Below are positions 36,311-47,700 of a DNA stretch of 64,000 nt, piece by piece; within the stretch, counting starts at the first letter, position 1; each line of letters starts with the position of its first letter. The DNA lies in the NCBI GenBank assembly GCA_030522415.1, contig CM060108.1:41600256-41664255 (forward strand), given 5' to 3'. This stretch comes from Channallabes apus (lineage: Eukaryota > Chordata > Actinopteri > Siluriformes > Clariidae). The translations under genes and the position numbers were made by a program. The notes beneath the pieces are model-generated. The model saw only the letters and a program-made list of their open reading frames with translations, made no database searches and had not been told where the DNA came from.

Positions 36311-36327
36311 TTTAGGTCTATAGTCTA

Positions 36328-36583
36328 TGGTTTAGTGATTACCACTTTCGCCTTGCACCTCCAGGGTTCAATTCCCAGCCAGGTTCGATTTCCGTCTCTG
36401 TGTGCGTGCAGGTTGCATGGTCTCCCTGTGCTTAGTGAGTTTTTTTCCTCCAAAAAAAACATGCAGATTAGGCTAATTGGCATTCCCAAACTGCCCATAG
36501 TCTCCTGGGATAGGCTCCAGGTCCTCTGACAACCCTGCATACAGGATTATGTGATGTACTGTAGACAATAAGGGAGTGAGTAA
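36328..36583 (+). mobile_element. V-SINE copy with imperfect TSD
   Basis: Head remnant (GTTTAGTGATTACCACTTTCG), doubled B-box block (GGTTCAATTCC and GGTTCGATTTCC), core, and a 3' part in which the GTGT spacer and CCCTGCGATGG region are deleted. It is flanked by GTCTATAGTCTA (36,316-36,327) and GTCTGTAGTCTA (36,584-36,595), a 12-bp target-site duplication with one mismatch. Confidence 0.85.
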
Positions 36584-36595
36584 GTCTGTAGTCTA

Positions 36596-39580
36596 AGGGA
36601 CACAACATCAATTAATATTCAACATGCACAATATTTACATTATTGTCTGTACCCCAGAAGGCTATTCTGGAGGATGCTATGAAAGCAGGCAGCAATTTTG
36701 TGCTCCAGACATAACAAGTGTCCCATTTGAAAGGTAACATAAGGACAGATGTCAATGTTTTTTTTATTGTTTTTTTTCGTATTATTTTAAACAAATTTGA
36801 AGGCTGCACCACAGGGCAAGGCGATCCTGTAATTCTGTTCCACGAATCCTATAATTCTGTCGGAAATGGCATTTCAATTGAGTGAGTGAAGGAACCTATT
36901 GGGATAATATCACAACCTTGGTTTAAAAAACATTAATTAAAATAAAATTGATACATGCCTTGATGAAAGATCAAAATAGTATAGCATTACCAGGAGAAAA
37001 GAATCCATGTCTCTGATCGCCACTGAGTAACAACACATGCACAGACCCTCATCCATATAAACATAGGCCATTGATTTCATGCCGTCCACAGCTGGTGGTG
37101 AGTGACAACAAATTGGCTTCTGCTTGTTCCTCAGGACCCCCACACAGAGCCTCCATGCTGCGTTCAAGCCCAGGATCCTCAAGCTATTTTTCTGGCATTC
37201 CCTTTCTCCCAACAAACTTTGCCAAAAAAATGTAAATCCGGTTAGCTTATTTGCAAATCCCTGACCCTTTTGGAATGGGTCACTGGAGGGTCAGAACAAA
37301 GACTGTGAACTTTACGAAACCATTTTGTCTTCTGTATTATACAGTAACGTTGGAACGACCACTAATGCTACTAATGTTGGGGGAATTCCTAAGAATAACA
37401 TTGCAACGGTTCAGTTGTTCTTTCAGAGGGAGGAGTGCGTCGGCCCATTTGTAGGTTATTTACTGGCTCATCGCAGAGCTTATGTCATATTTGGACAATG
37501 TGTATTTTCCGCACCGCTTTCCCCACCTGTGCCTTCCATCATCTCCTGGTTTAGGGCCACAGAGGGTGCAGCAATTAGTGCTTACATGCGTGTGATAATT
37601 ATACCTTAAAATAGCCTGGTGTCATTATCTATGTTTAATTCTCTATTAGAAATGCAACAACATATGACTTTATAAGGGTATTAAGAGGGATCTTTGTTTA
37701 GAGGTACACTAATTGCTATGTACTCGACCATGTTATTGCTCTTAATTTAATAATTACACACACATGTTCATCCCATGCAAGGGGATCTTGAAACCGTGGC
37801 TAAGCCTATTTGGATCACACCTTTTGTGTTCGGTATGGAAACAATCTGATAACGCACCCGCCATCCCTAGGAGTTGAGTTTGTTCTGTATTGAACTTGGG
37901 ACGACCCTGGTCCAGTTCATACGCACACCACTGCCACAGAGCAATCCTCTGGATATTAAAGCAGACTCAAGCAGCCGGGGCTTTGCAAAGGATCAAAAAA
38001 AGCAGGCCACAGATATTCACATTTGCTTTGCCCTGAAAATGAAATGGCTCTTTTTTTCCTCTATTATTCTCTCTCTCTCTAACTCTCTGCACCAATCCTG
38101 CCTTCTGTCTGGTGCTCACTCATGCCCTCCCTCCACACAGTTAAATCAATAGTGTGAAATCAGCGCTCGGAGAGCCAAATCTACTGCTAAAGAGCTCGAC
38201 TTAGTCGTATTTAACTCCACAAGAACTCATTTAGGACTTGTTATTTTACATGCTGTTGTTGCCCAGGACATCTTCCATCAACCAACTGTGCAAATCATTG
38301 CCCCAGAGCAGCTTGAGGTTAAGTACCACATTCAAGGTCAGAATGGCAAGCGGGACGCCATCTGGGATCAGAACCTCGAACGTCAGATTCTCCGGCTAAA
38401 AGTGCCATCTTTTTTTAATGCGTGGTGCGTGCCAGAATTACAGCAGCTCAGCCACCCATCACAACAGGGAAATGGTAAGTCTGAAAACAACAAGCAGCTG
38501 GCGTTAATTAACCACTTATCAGAGTGTCTGTTAATGAAGCATTTCTCCATTTACACATGGGCCGAGTGGCACAAACAGCTTCCCTCGCAAAGAGGCTAGC
38601 AGCGGAAAATTAACGCCGCTAAATCAAATCTGCTACACAGCTCCATTTACTCATATCGGATTACGCACAATTAAAACTGAACACTGAAGGAGTTCGGTGA
38701 CAGCCTCCCAATCAGGAGTCACTCCATCACAGAAATCACAGTTCGGATGCGTTTCAGCTTTAAAATGTCAAACGCTCGGTGCGACGTACGGAACTGAGAT
38801 GGTAGGGTGCGGCGCTGGATCAGCGTTAGGGGTTAAGTTGGTTTTTTGGAAAACATATGTCTCCAAGACATAATCAAACAATGAGACGTGTGTTTTTTTT
38901 TCTTCTTTTTTTTCCCCCCAGTGTATCATAAACAATTGACCTGATTTTTTATTGTTCCCTTGATTATCACTACTCTCTGATCCAAAAGAGCTGAGATGCA
39001 GCTGATTAATCTCTCTTCATTTTCTACACAAAATAATCTAATCAAGTAAAAGCATATGTTTGTGACAGAGAGGCTGTAATGAATATGAGTAGCATTCTAA
39101 TTGTTGGTTTGGTTTGTGAACGCTAATGTTTGAAAGAGCTTTCTTTTACAAAAGAAAAAGAAATAATAGTTTTTTCTAAAGTTATACCACAACACTTGTG
39201 TTCAATCTGTTTTCCATATAAGTCACTCCGGGAGTCATTCCTGCTCCCATGCAAATCACATGTATATATTAACGCACTTGTTTGAATAAATTATCGTTTC
39301 TATAGAAACAACATACACAGAGACACAGAGTGCAGGCAAAAAGACGAATGATGAGTGCATAAAAAACATATTATTTAACAAACTATAAACAGCTGTTTTC
39401 ATTGATATGGTAAAATGTATCACAATGAAATGTTTATTTAGCGAGTCAGGGAAGGAGTCTCCAGTTTCAGCCATTTGCGACAGTAAGTTCTTTGACCAGG
39501 GAAACAACATTTTGCTTAAGTTCATGTTCATGGTACTTAATAGTTAACCCAGTGTAAGGATCTGTACAATAACAGACTTC
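36596..39580. other. Unique-looking non-coding stretch
   Basis: No transposon recognised over almost 3 kb. It contains the exon candidate at 38,267-38,474 and enhancer-like words nearby (GTTAATTAAC at about 38,503, AAATCAAATCTGC at about 38,620). Otherwise no gene seen. Confidence 0.4.
38267..38474 (+). other. Candidate 208-nt exon, unidentified
   Basis: The interval is bounded by TGTTGTTGCCCAG (acceptor) and AAATG|GTAAGT (consensus donor). The reading frame through it is open from 38,204 to 38,599 and contains no ATG, as expected of an internal exon. The peptide includes VQIIAPEQLEVKYHIQGQ and DQNLERQILRLKVPSFF, which look protein-like, but I cannot place them in a family. The open frame continuing past the donor weakens the case. 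Confidence 0.25.
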
Positions 39581-39584
39581 AAAG

Positions 39585-39645
39585 CACTTTTGCAAGTCGC
39601 TGTGGATAAGAGCCTCTGCCAAACGGCTAAATGCAAATATTTAAA
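39585..39645 (+). mobile_element. SINE tail fragment, second family
   Basis: CAAGTCGCTGTGGATAAGAG, then CCTCTGCCAAACGGCTAAAT, the tail shared by many fish tRNA-type SINEs and their partner LINEs. Confidence 0.7.
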
Positions 39646-39771
39646 AAAGATAAAAGAAGTGCTGGTGATCAAACAACGTTTTATAGTTTCGATGATGTAA
39701 GTGATAACTGGATAATGACCGGGCATAACATGAAATGTAACAGGAAATGTATGAAATATAATGCTGCTCTT

Positions 39772-40120
39772 CATTCATTCATTTATTCATTAATCTTCCA
39801 TACCACTTTATCTGGGGCACTTGGACCATATCCCAGGAGACTTAGGGCACGAGGCAGGGTAAACCCTAGACAATCCATCACAGGGCAACCCCCCCCCCCC
39901 CCCGCCCCCCTCACACACACACTATGGGCAATTTCAGGAACGCCAATTAACTTCAACTACATGTCTTTGGACTGCGGGAGAAACCCAGAGCTCCGGAGGA
40001 AACCCACCAAGGAGAACATGCAAAATCTATGCGCACACACAGACCCTACAGTAGGCAGGAATCAACCCCTGGAGGTGCAAGGCCACAGTGCTATCCACTG
40101 TAGTATGTTGAGGTGCCGCC
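39772..40120 (-). mobile_element. V-SINE copy, older subfamily, with TSD
   Basis: On the plus strand it runs from CATTCATTTATTC through the reversed 3' part, a C-run (39,889-39,903) and the core to the reversed head (GAGGTGCCGCC). It has a single B-box region. ATGCTGCTCTT (39,761-39,771) and ATACTGCTCTT (40,121-40,131) flank it, an 11-bp duplication with one mismatch. Confidence 0.85.
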
Positions 40121-40351
40121 ATACTGCTCTTTTTTAGATAAATAAAAATAATAATCTTCACATGGACAAAGCACTGGTGTATCAGAGGACGAAAAAACAC
40201 CCTTGAGAAAGTAATAATGTTTTGCGACAGAAATAGTAACTTTTTTTCATATTGAGCTGGATCACCCTCCAACCCACTTAAAACCAATGATTCATTTCCA
40301 ATAACAGCGTGTTGGAATAAAGTGTTTTATTTATTATTTATTTCCTAAAGC

Positions 40352-40702
40352 AGGCGGCACGGTGGTGTAGTGGTTAGCACTGTCACCTTGCACCTCCAGG
40401 GTCCGGGTTCGATTCCCGGCCAGGCTCGATTCCCGTCTCTGTGTGCATGGAGTTTGCATGTTCTCCCCGTGCTTGGTGGGTTTCCTCCGGGTACTCCGGT
40501 TTCCTCCCACAGTCCAAAGATATGCAGGTTAGGCTAATTGGCGTTCCTAAATTGACCATAGTGTGTGAATGAGTGTGTGTGTGCGCTCTGCGATGGATTG
40601 GCACGCTGTCCAGGGTGTACCCTGCCTTGTGCCCAGAGTCTCCTGGTCCAGGTCCCTGCGACCCTAATCCAGGATGAAGCGGTATAGAAGATGAATGAAT
40701 GA
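40352..40702 (+). mobile_element. V-SINE copy, full length with perfect TSD
   Basis: Complete from GGCGGCACGGTGGTGTAGTG to GATGAATGAATGAA, with the doubled B-box block (GGTTCGATTCC and GGCTCGATTCC). The perfect 12-bp duplication ATTTCCTAAAGC lies at 40,340-40,351 and 40,703-40,714. A shortened TCCTGGTCCAGG segment replaces the usual GGGATAGGCTCC. Confidence 0.95.
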
Positions 40703-40714
40703 ATTTCCTAAAGC

Positions 40715-42820
40715 TGTAGTTATTTACACAATTTCTTGCATGGTGTGCTTGCATTTCGAGCACTTACACAACACCACATACATTACGAAGTGAAGTTGCT
40801 TGGTATTTTGCGTAAGTAAATAAGTAAATAGATAAATAAATAAACATCTGGCTCGAATTAATCATTTACCCATGAAAACAACATCGGGATAACAACTTCA
40901 ACTAAACATAACAGCTGACACCTAAGGAGACGCATCCAATCTCTAGAACTGAAGAGAAGAAAAAAAAACGAGTGGTGTAAAATTTCAGACAACCAGGTGG
41001 ATCTGCCCTCTAACACCTTTTGATAGTATCTTTCACAGAAAGCCCTGGAGGCTCCCCTGTTCCTCTTTCTCGTCTACGTTATCATAGGTGTTGATGGCCA
41101 GGTCTGCCTGACAGCTGTTGCTTCAGTGCTCACCCCACACGTCCCACAGAGACAAGTGTCAGGACACAATCCTATCTGTCCGAGACTGACCTGAAAATGC
41201 CACAGAAGATCCACGCTTTTATTCCATAATGGACTTGCTTAAGGCCGAGCAGATTGTGATTCATGTATCGCCACTTTACCTGGCCCCAACGTCTCCAGCC
41301 GTGTCTGTTATAACTGCTTAACCACACGGTTTTATAGGTAACGTGAATGTACTGTTTTGTAAACTGAGCACACGATGTTGCTGGTGTTTGGAGTGAACTG
41401 TAATATTTAGTGTTCATCTTTCCACTTCTAGCACCCGAGTTGAAAACACAAGGCTTTTTATATGACCTGAGTGACCTGTCTATCCCGTCTATCTCTGTTT
41501 GGCCACATGTCATGCTTATCTGTTGACTTATGTGCTCATTAAGTGTTCACTCAGTCTTCCTAGCTGTCAAGTGTATCAAATGTTCAGATAGACAAGCTTT
41601 TGTGTTCTCTAGACACATCTGTTGCATAATGTAAATGCTGCTGATAGATTAAACAAACTCGATGTCAATTTTCATTCATTAAGATTCTTTAAGATGACGA
41701 GCGCTTGGATCGCTAAAGATGGAACTTGACAATCATAAGTCCTACATACAGTACAGAGACAAAGGAACTGCACAGGTGCAAAAGAAAACAAAATGATTGT
41801 TTAAGGCGACAAAACATTTTACGAGGCAAAACGACCGAGTCATTAACAGCAGGCTGGTTCAGACCTTCGGTTGTGCTCATAGTAACCGTGTTTACTCGCC
41901 GTGCCGCTGTTTTACATTTTATCAACATGGTTTCCCTCTTTGTGCGAGCTGGTGCCAAGCTCACAAGCTCATGGGCCTGTGCATACAAATGAAACGCGCG
42001 CAAGAAAAGGCCAGCGTGGATTTGTTTGACAGACAGTCGGGACTCGCAGCCCTGCTGGATGAGATCCCATGGTGTTGGGGCCAGAGAGAGTGAGGGAGGG
42101 CGGGAGAGAAAATGAGAAAGAGAGAAAGAGAGTAGGAGAAGGAGGTTGAGCCCCCGGCAGGCTGCCCTGACTTTGTTTACAACAAAAAGCCATTGTTTGA
42201 TGTGGCCGCGTGGCCCCCGGCCGCCCACTCGCTCCCACAGGATGTGCTGTGGCTGGGATGCGACTTGATTAACTAGCGCACACCGAACCTCCCCACGCCA
42301 GACACTCTTCCTCACGGCACTCGCTAGTCCTCCTCATCGTGCAGCTCATCAAACCCCCCCTGATGGCTAAAACAAAGGCTCTATTGTTAGCAGGCCAAAA
42401 AAGCCCCAAAGACTCCCCGTCATTTTTTTTTTTAACTCGCAGTCCCGCATAATGCAACTAACACAACTATGGGGCAAAGTCCATTTTTAGCATCTAGCGT
42501 CCTTATTGAGTCCAAGCCTCCAGTCCTGCAGTATCTGTCGTGGTTTTGGCGTTGGCACCAGAGTCAGAGAGGGAGAAGAAAAAAACGGAAAGAAAGAATG
42601 AAAGAAAAAAAAACCCCAGAGGATATCCTAAGAGATCCTGAGTAGGAAAAAAAAAAAAGATGCCTCTAATTACCTTAAACATTTTTTCAGGTCCAGATGT
42701 CTTACTACATCATTGCCTGAGCGATTAAATGCAATGAATTTGTCACTGTATAGCGTTTACTCTGAAAGGTGCTGAATGCAATTAACTCCCTTCTCATTTT
42801 CCTTCTGCTTTTCTTTTTTT
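40715..42820. other. Non-coding stretch, enhancer-like block near 42 kb
   Basis: A TAAA-type run lies at 40,815-40,845. Sequence at 41,870-42,480 is repeat-free apart from a GA run (42,080-42,140) and has a high density of Sox-like words (CCATTGTTTG at about 42,190, ACAAAGGCTC at about 42,372, TATTGTTAG at about 42,382) together with TTGATTAACTAG. Long frames cross it on both strands without recognisable protein content, which suggests conserved non-coding DNA rather than an exon. Confidence 0.35.
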
Positions 42821-42821
42821 T

Positions 42822-42915
42822 TCTCTCTCTCTCTCTTTCTTCTCTGCAGCACGTGGTAGAGTCTAAAGTTTCAAAAAGGCAAGCTCTCTCTCTCTCTCTC
42901 TCTCTTTTTTTTTTT
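42822..42915. repeat. (CT)n tracts
   Basis: CT runs at 42,822-42,843 and 42,884-42,905, the second followed by a T run. Confidence 0.9.
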
Positions 42916-43030
42916 GCTCATCACAGGAAATGTGTCTTTCATTTTTTATTCAATGGAACGCCTGCACTCCCCATCTGTCCCCAGACTTTCAGTGCCAAAT
43001 CATTAGCAAAATGGCAGTGTGGAACACACC

Positions 43031-43062
43031 GTATACACACACACACACACACACACACACAT
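43031..43062. repeat. (CA)n microsatellite
   Basis: About 15 CA units. Confidence 0.95.
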
Positions 43063-43454
43063 GCATACTCTTACAGTATGGCTATAGCATCTGGGTTCAA
43101 TCACTCCAGCGACTGTAATTTATTCACTCGTAGCTGTGATATTGGGTATAAGTACTGTAGAGGTCAAAATCTGCATTTCTGAATGGCATTATGATGCTAA
43201 AATAAGAGATTACAGGATTATGTAATGGATAACGCACAATGAAGCAGCCCTGTGTTTGGGAAATAATGAAGAGGCAAACGAGATTAGCTTCCTCTTCCAT
43301 TTTCTCATTTATATCACTTATATCACGGCCATTAAAAGAAGAAAAAATACACCTTACAAAAAAAAAAAAAAGGCTTTGTGTCTTTTTTGCTTAGTCAAAA
43401 CAGACTATTATGAACTTTTGCCAAAATCACCAGAGCTAAATTTTTACTTCCTCT

Positions 43455-44216
43455 AACCCATATGCTAATTTTTGCTATCCCCACATGCCAACTTTGCTAT
43501 TATAAAATTATTTAGCTAATCTCACACGCTAACATTCCTGTTGTATGATTATTTTTGCTATCACCACATGCTAACATTACTTTTATATAATGTTTTACTA
43601 TTCTCACATACTAATTGTACTGCTATATTATTATTATTGATTCTTAACATGCTAACATTACTGTTAAATAATCATTATGCTAACATCATTATAGTTTTAT
43701 GATTATTTTGATTTCACTCTATGCTAATTTTACTGTGGTACATTTATTTAGCATTCTCCACATGCTAACACTACTGCTACATGATTCTCACAAGCTAATA
43801 TCCTTGTTGCATAATGTTTTTGCTGTTTTAACATGCGAACTGTACTCCTCTGATTATTGTCTTGTTGATTATTATCTTCTCTTAACATGCTAACATTACT
43901 GTGATATACTTATTTGGATTATTTCATGCTATCCTCACAAGTTAAAATTATTGGTGTATGATTATTTTTGCTGTCCTCACATGCTTAACAGTATATGATT
44001 ATTTTTGCTATGCTAACATTACTGCTAGATTATGTTTTTGCTAACTTCACATGCTAACATTACTAGTATATGATTATTTTTGCTATGCTAACATTACTGC
44101 TAGATTATGTTTTTGCTAACTTCACATGCTAACATTACTAGTATATGATTATTTTTGCTATGCTAACATTACTGCTAGATTATGTTTTTGCTAACTTCAC
44201 ATGCGAACATTACTGT
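43455..44216. repeat. GCTAACATTACTG minisatellite, decayed then homogenised
   Basis: ATGCTAACATTACTG and TATGATTATTTTTGCTAT words recur throughout with irregular 35-60 bp spacing up to about 43,985. After that a 75-bp unit starting TATATGATTATTTTTGC repeats almost exactly three times, at 43,992, 44,067 and 44,142. Confidence 0.9.
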
Positions 44217-44224
44217 TATATTAC

Positions 44225-44580
44225 TGGAATATGTAGCATGGTAGTCCAATGAAACCTGTACCATGGTATTTTTAACAGTACTATGGTACATGTTACCACA
44301 CTATGGTATTTGGTTTTATATGGTAGGCCTACATATTTTGGTACAAGATGTTCTATATTATTGTATAGAACACATTGGGATGCTATAAAAAAATATGTTA
44401 TATATGTTTATGTCCCTTAATTCTAATACTTATATTGAAACATCTGCAGTGCCATTTTACTGGTTATGGTACCCTCCGAAGGTTAATACACAATATCTTG
44501 GTGAATACCATGGCACATATTGGCTACCACAGTGGCTTCCATAGTTCAGCAGGTATTTAGCATATGGTACTGCCTGTACT
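44225..44580. repeat. TACCATGGTA-rich palindromic segment
   Basis: TACCATGGTA, ACTATGGTA, TTACCACACTATGGTA, ATACCATGGCA and similar words recur on both strands. They suggest a decayed palindromic DNA transposon or MITE. Confidence 0.4.
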
Positions 44581-44583
44581 ATA

Positions 44584-44730
44584 CAATTCAATTCAATTCA
44601 ATTTCTATTTGTATAGCGCTTTTAACGATTGTCATTGTCGCAAAGCAGCTTTACACAATCAAAATGATTATTTAAGTTTGTATGGAATGTGAATGTGGTC
44701 AGATAGTCCCTGGTGAGCAAGTACCATAAG
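44584..44730 (-). mobile_element. L2-clade LINE 3' end
   Basis: Minus-strand copy. It starts with the (CAATT)n tail and continues with the reversed AAAGCGCTATACAAAT and CTGCTTTGCGACAATG motifs, the same 3' end as the LINEs at 57.6-58.2 and 60.1-61.9 kb. Confidence 0.8.
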
Positions 44731-47700
44731 AGGTGAAATAGTACTGTACTATATAAATATTACCATTATGACACATAAACAAGTTCAACATATTTTTGTC
44801 ATAATCCTGGGATGTGTTTATTCTGAACACATAATAATATTACAATTTATTCATTTGTTTGTTTATTTGTTTATTTACTTATTCTGCTGTCCTGAAATAC
44901 CAAAATAACAATTGTGACCCATTAAAATTGATTTTATTGTGACATCTATAAATTTAGTCAAATAATTTTAACCATTGAACTAGGGCAAAATTAAAGACAC
45001 CCCAGCTACAGTGGCTGAGCTGCATTTTTGGAAGATTTAGTACGCGCTGCCCTTAGGAGGCACTCTATCGCTGCTTAGTTGACATTTTGTTGTTCAGCTC
45101 GTTATGAGTTTTGTGGCTGTGGCTAAATGTGAATGGAGCAAATTTTTTCAATTCAAGGCTTATTTACAGTCAACATATGCATGTGAGTATGAATAAAACA
45201 CCCGGATTGAAACGTTTGTAAATCTGGAAGTAAACGTTTTTATTTAGTTAGGTCTATGAAAACATCTACACAATGTTCACTACGAGAGAAACTACGAGAT
45301 TGATAAATGAGGCTCATTAACATTACATTATTTGGCTCGGCCACAGAATAACATTACCGGTATATAAGCTTTGTTTCTCTACATCTATTATAACTTGTGT
45401 AAAATTTCACATCATTTATTTTCACTGTGTATATGTACTATAGCAATTCGTTAGTGAAAGTTATGTAGTTTTAATTGACAACGTATTTTCTTTTATCGTG
45501 GTCGGTATTAACTTACAACGTAATATATTACGATGTAAAACCGCAATTAAGTTTTTTTCGACTTAAGACAAACTTGAACATGCATGCCTGTAAATTAAAC
45601 ACAACCAAAACATTTAATTTTACTCTTGATTTAAATAATATTTTACAAGCTTTATATAATTAATCATTGATTAATGATTTAAGAACATCAACCGAAAAGC
45701 TTGTTTGTATGCTCTTGATAATTCAGGTCACGGCGCATCACATAACCTTGAGGCTGATTATTTTTCCAATAACAGCTTTATTTATTTATTCACCTGAATG
45801 AGGTGCTTCGACAGGATGCTGCATTACAAACAGTATCATGTGTCAATGTCAAGAGTGATCAGATTTTCTCAAAGCAATCTAATTACATAACCTTTTGCCT
45901 TGTTACTTAAATCATTCTGACATGGTTTTGCACCAGTGATTGCACCAAGCACAAATTCTGTAGGTAACACACATCTTCAGTACCGCTCTGTGTGATTTGC
46001 ACTCTGCTCTTTAGGGGGTCTATGTGATCAGTAGGTGAGGAACAGCATGGTTCCAACATGACAGCGCAACAGGCCTTCTTCCGTTTCTATTCCTGTTTCT
46101 CATATACGTACAAGCCCTCTTAAATGGCTAATGCATAAGGTGATCTCAAACTGACCTTATTTTGTTTGGACTTGTATTATGCATGGCTCTCTGTTATTAA
46201 TTTTTGAGCAGGGTGTTTTTTCTTCGGTGTGTCTGGCTTGTTTCCACGGTGACATTTTGTTTTGTAACTGATTATATGGGTTTGAAAAATCACCCTTATG
46301 AAATGCAAGATGGAAATGAATGTTTACAATGCAAGACGACTAAGAGCTTACGAGAACTAAAATTGCACGGCTCTTAAAATTTATGTTCAGCGGAAGGAAA
46401 ACTACTGCTGTGCCTTGGAGAAACGCTGCAACACAGTGATTATGGGATAGATTGCTGTAGGGATTTGATTAGATTTTTATTGTTATAATATCAAGCACGG
46501 AGGAGTAGAAATATTTGCTACTTAAAGAATGGTTAATTTCGCTTTTGATACCAAAACTCTGGATATTTAATCGGATGTGAATATGTTATTTGGAATCATC
46601 AGGTTTAAACATATATACAAGACCAGAGCTTTGTAATTTCTTGTTGCTAGCCATCAGATATAAAACTTAAAAGACAAATACAGGCCATGTGACCACATAT
46701 GTGAACATGAGAGTATGTGGCAACAAAATGCATTTCATTCACTCTCTTTAGGAACTGCCTAGGCAGGGTCAGGTAACTTAGGCTAAATTAGGCTATTCCT
46801 GAGAGGTACAGTATAAGCAAACATAGAAGCTGCACAAGAAGATCAGTGCATATCTCTATTTGTGTCTAGTTACTAACTTGAGTGATGTAGCTGAGGTCAA
46901 GGAGCTGTCTAAAACAAACTGCACATTTCTTCAACTGGGGAGCTGGAGTCAAATGAAGAGTTTTATAGCAAAACGAGATAATTTTATTTATTTATTTTTT
47001 TTTTTTTTTTCAAATGAAGCAGGAAGTATTGAGAACTAATATTATTTAAAACATAATATTTTGTGCACTTTTCCTTGAGTCACAATGGTATTAAAAAACA
47101 TACATTTTAAAATACTTTGTGAACATTTTTTAAGTTATATCAGTGTGAATTTCTACACGATTTTTCAAAACACTATAAATCCACCTTAGTCAGATAAATC
47201 AACCTGCAGTTGTCTTTGTGGTTATTTAAGGAAGGATTTTAGTATCAATATTATGTTGGTTGAGTTTTAGTTACAATATAGCAAACTCTTGCTTTGATTG
47301 TGATGCTGCATTGAGCGAAAGAGGAAGTAATGGCAGCAAATTAGATCAAAGGAAAAAGTGTTGAGTTTTGTTACACACAAAGTTAATGAGAGACATTATA
47401 AGCAATACGAAAACTTTTTAGTTTACAGCATCCTGCTTTACCATTTCTATTTTGGTTGCTGGTGTATCATAGTAAAGGTATGCCCAAACTAAAGTCTGTA
47501 TGTACATCACACATTTCAGGTTATAACATTAGATTAGATCAGATTAGAATTTTATTGTCACTGTGTCAAAGTACATGTACAGAGCCAACATGTAAAGTTA
47601 TAGCAGACAGAACCAGACAAACTGAATGCAACAGCTTCCCATACACATCACACACATCTCATTCTTGTACACAAATCAATCATGTCATATTATCGCTCTG

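Noticed and set aside
38895..38935. Strong acceptor-like TTCTTTTTTTTCCCCCCAG
   Set aside because: The following sequence has stop codons in all frames within a short distance and no donor nearby.
40352..40450. tRNA gene in the SINE head
   Set aside because: Only A- and B-box-like blocks are present. No cloverleaf with acceptor stem closes, and the sequence continues into the SINE core.
41713..42315. 200-codon minus-strand frame
   Set aside because: No recognisable domain. It overlaps a GA/CT-rich run and enhancer-like DNA and has open counterparts on the other strand, so a coding role is not supported.
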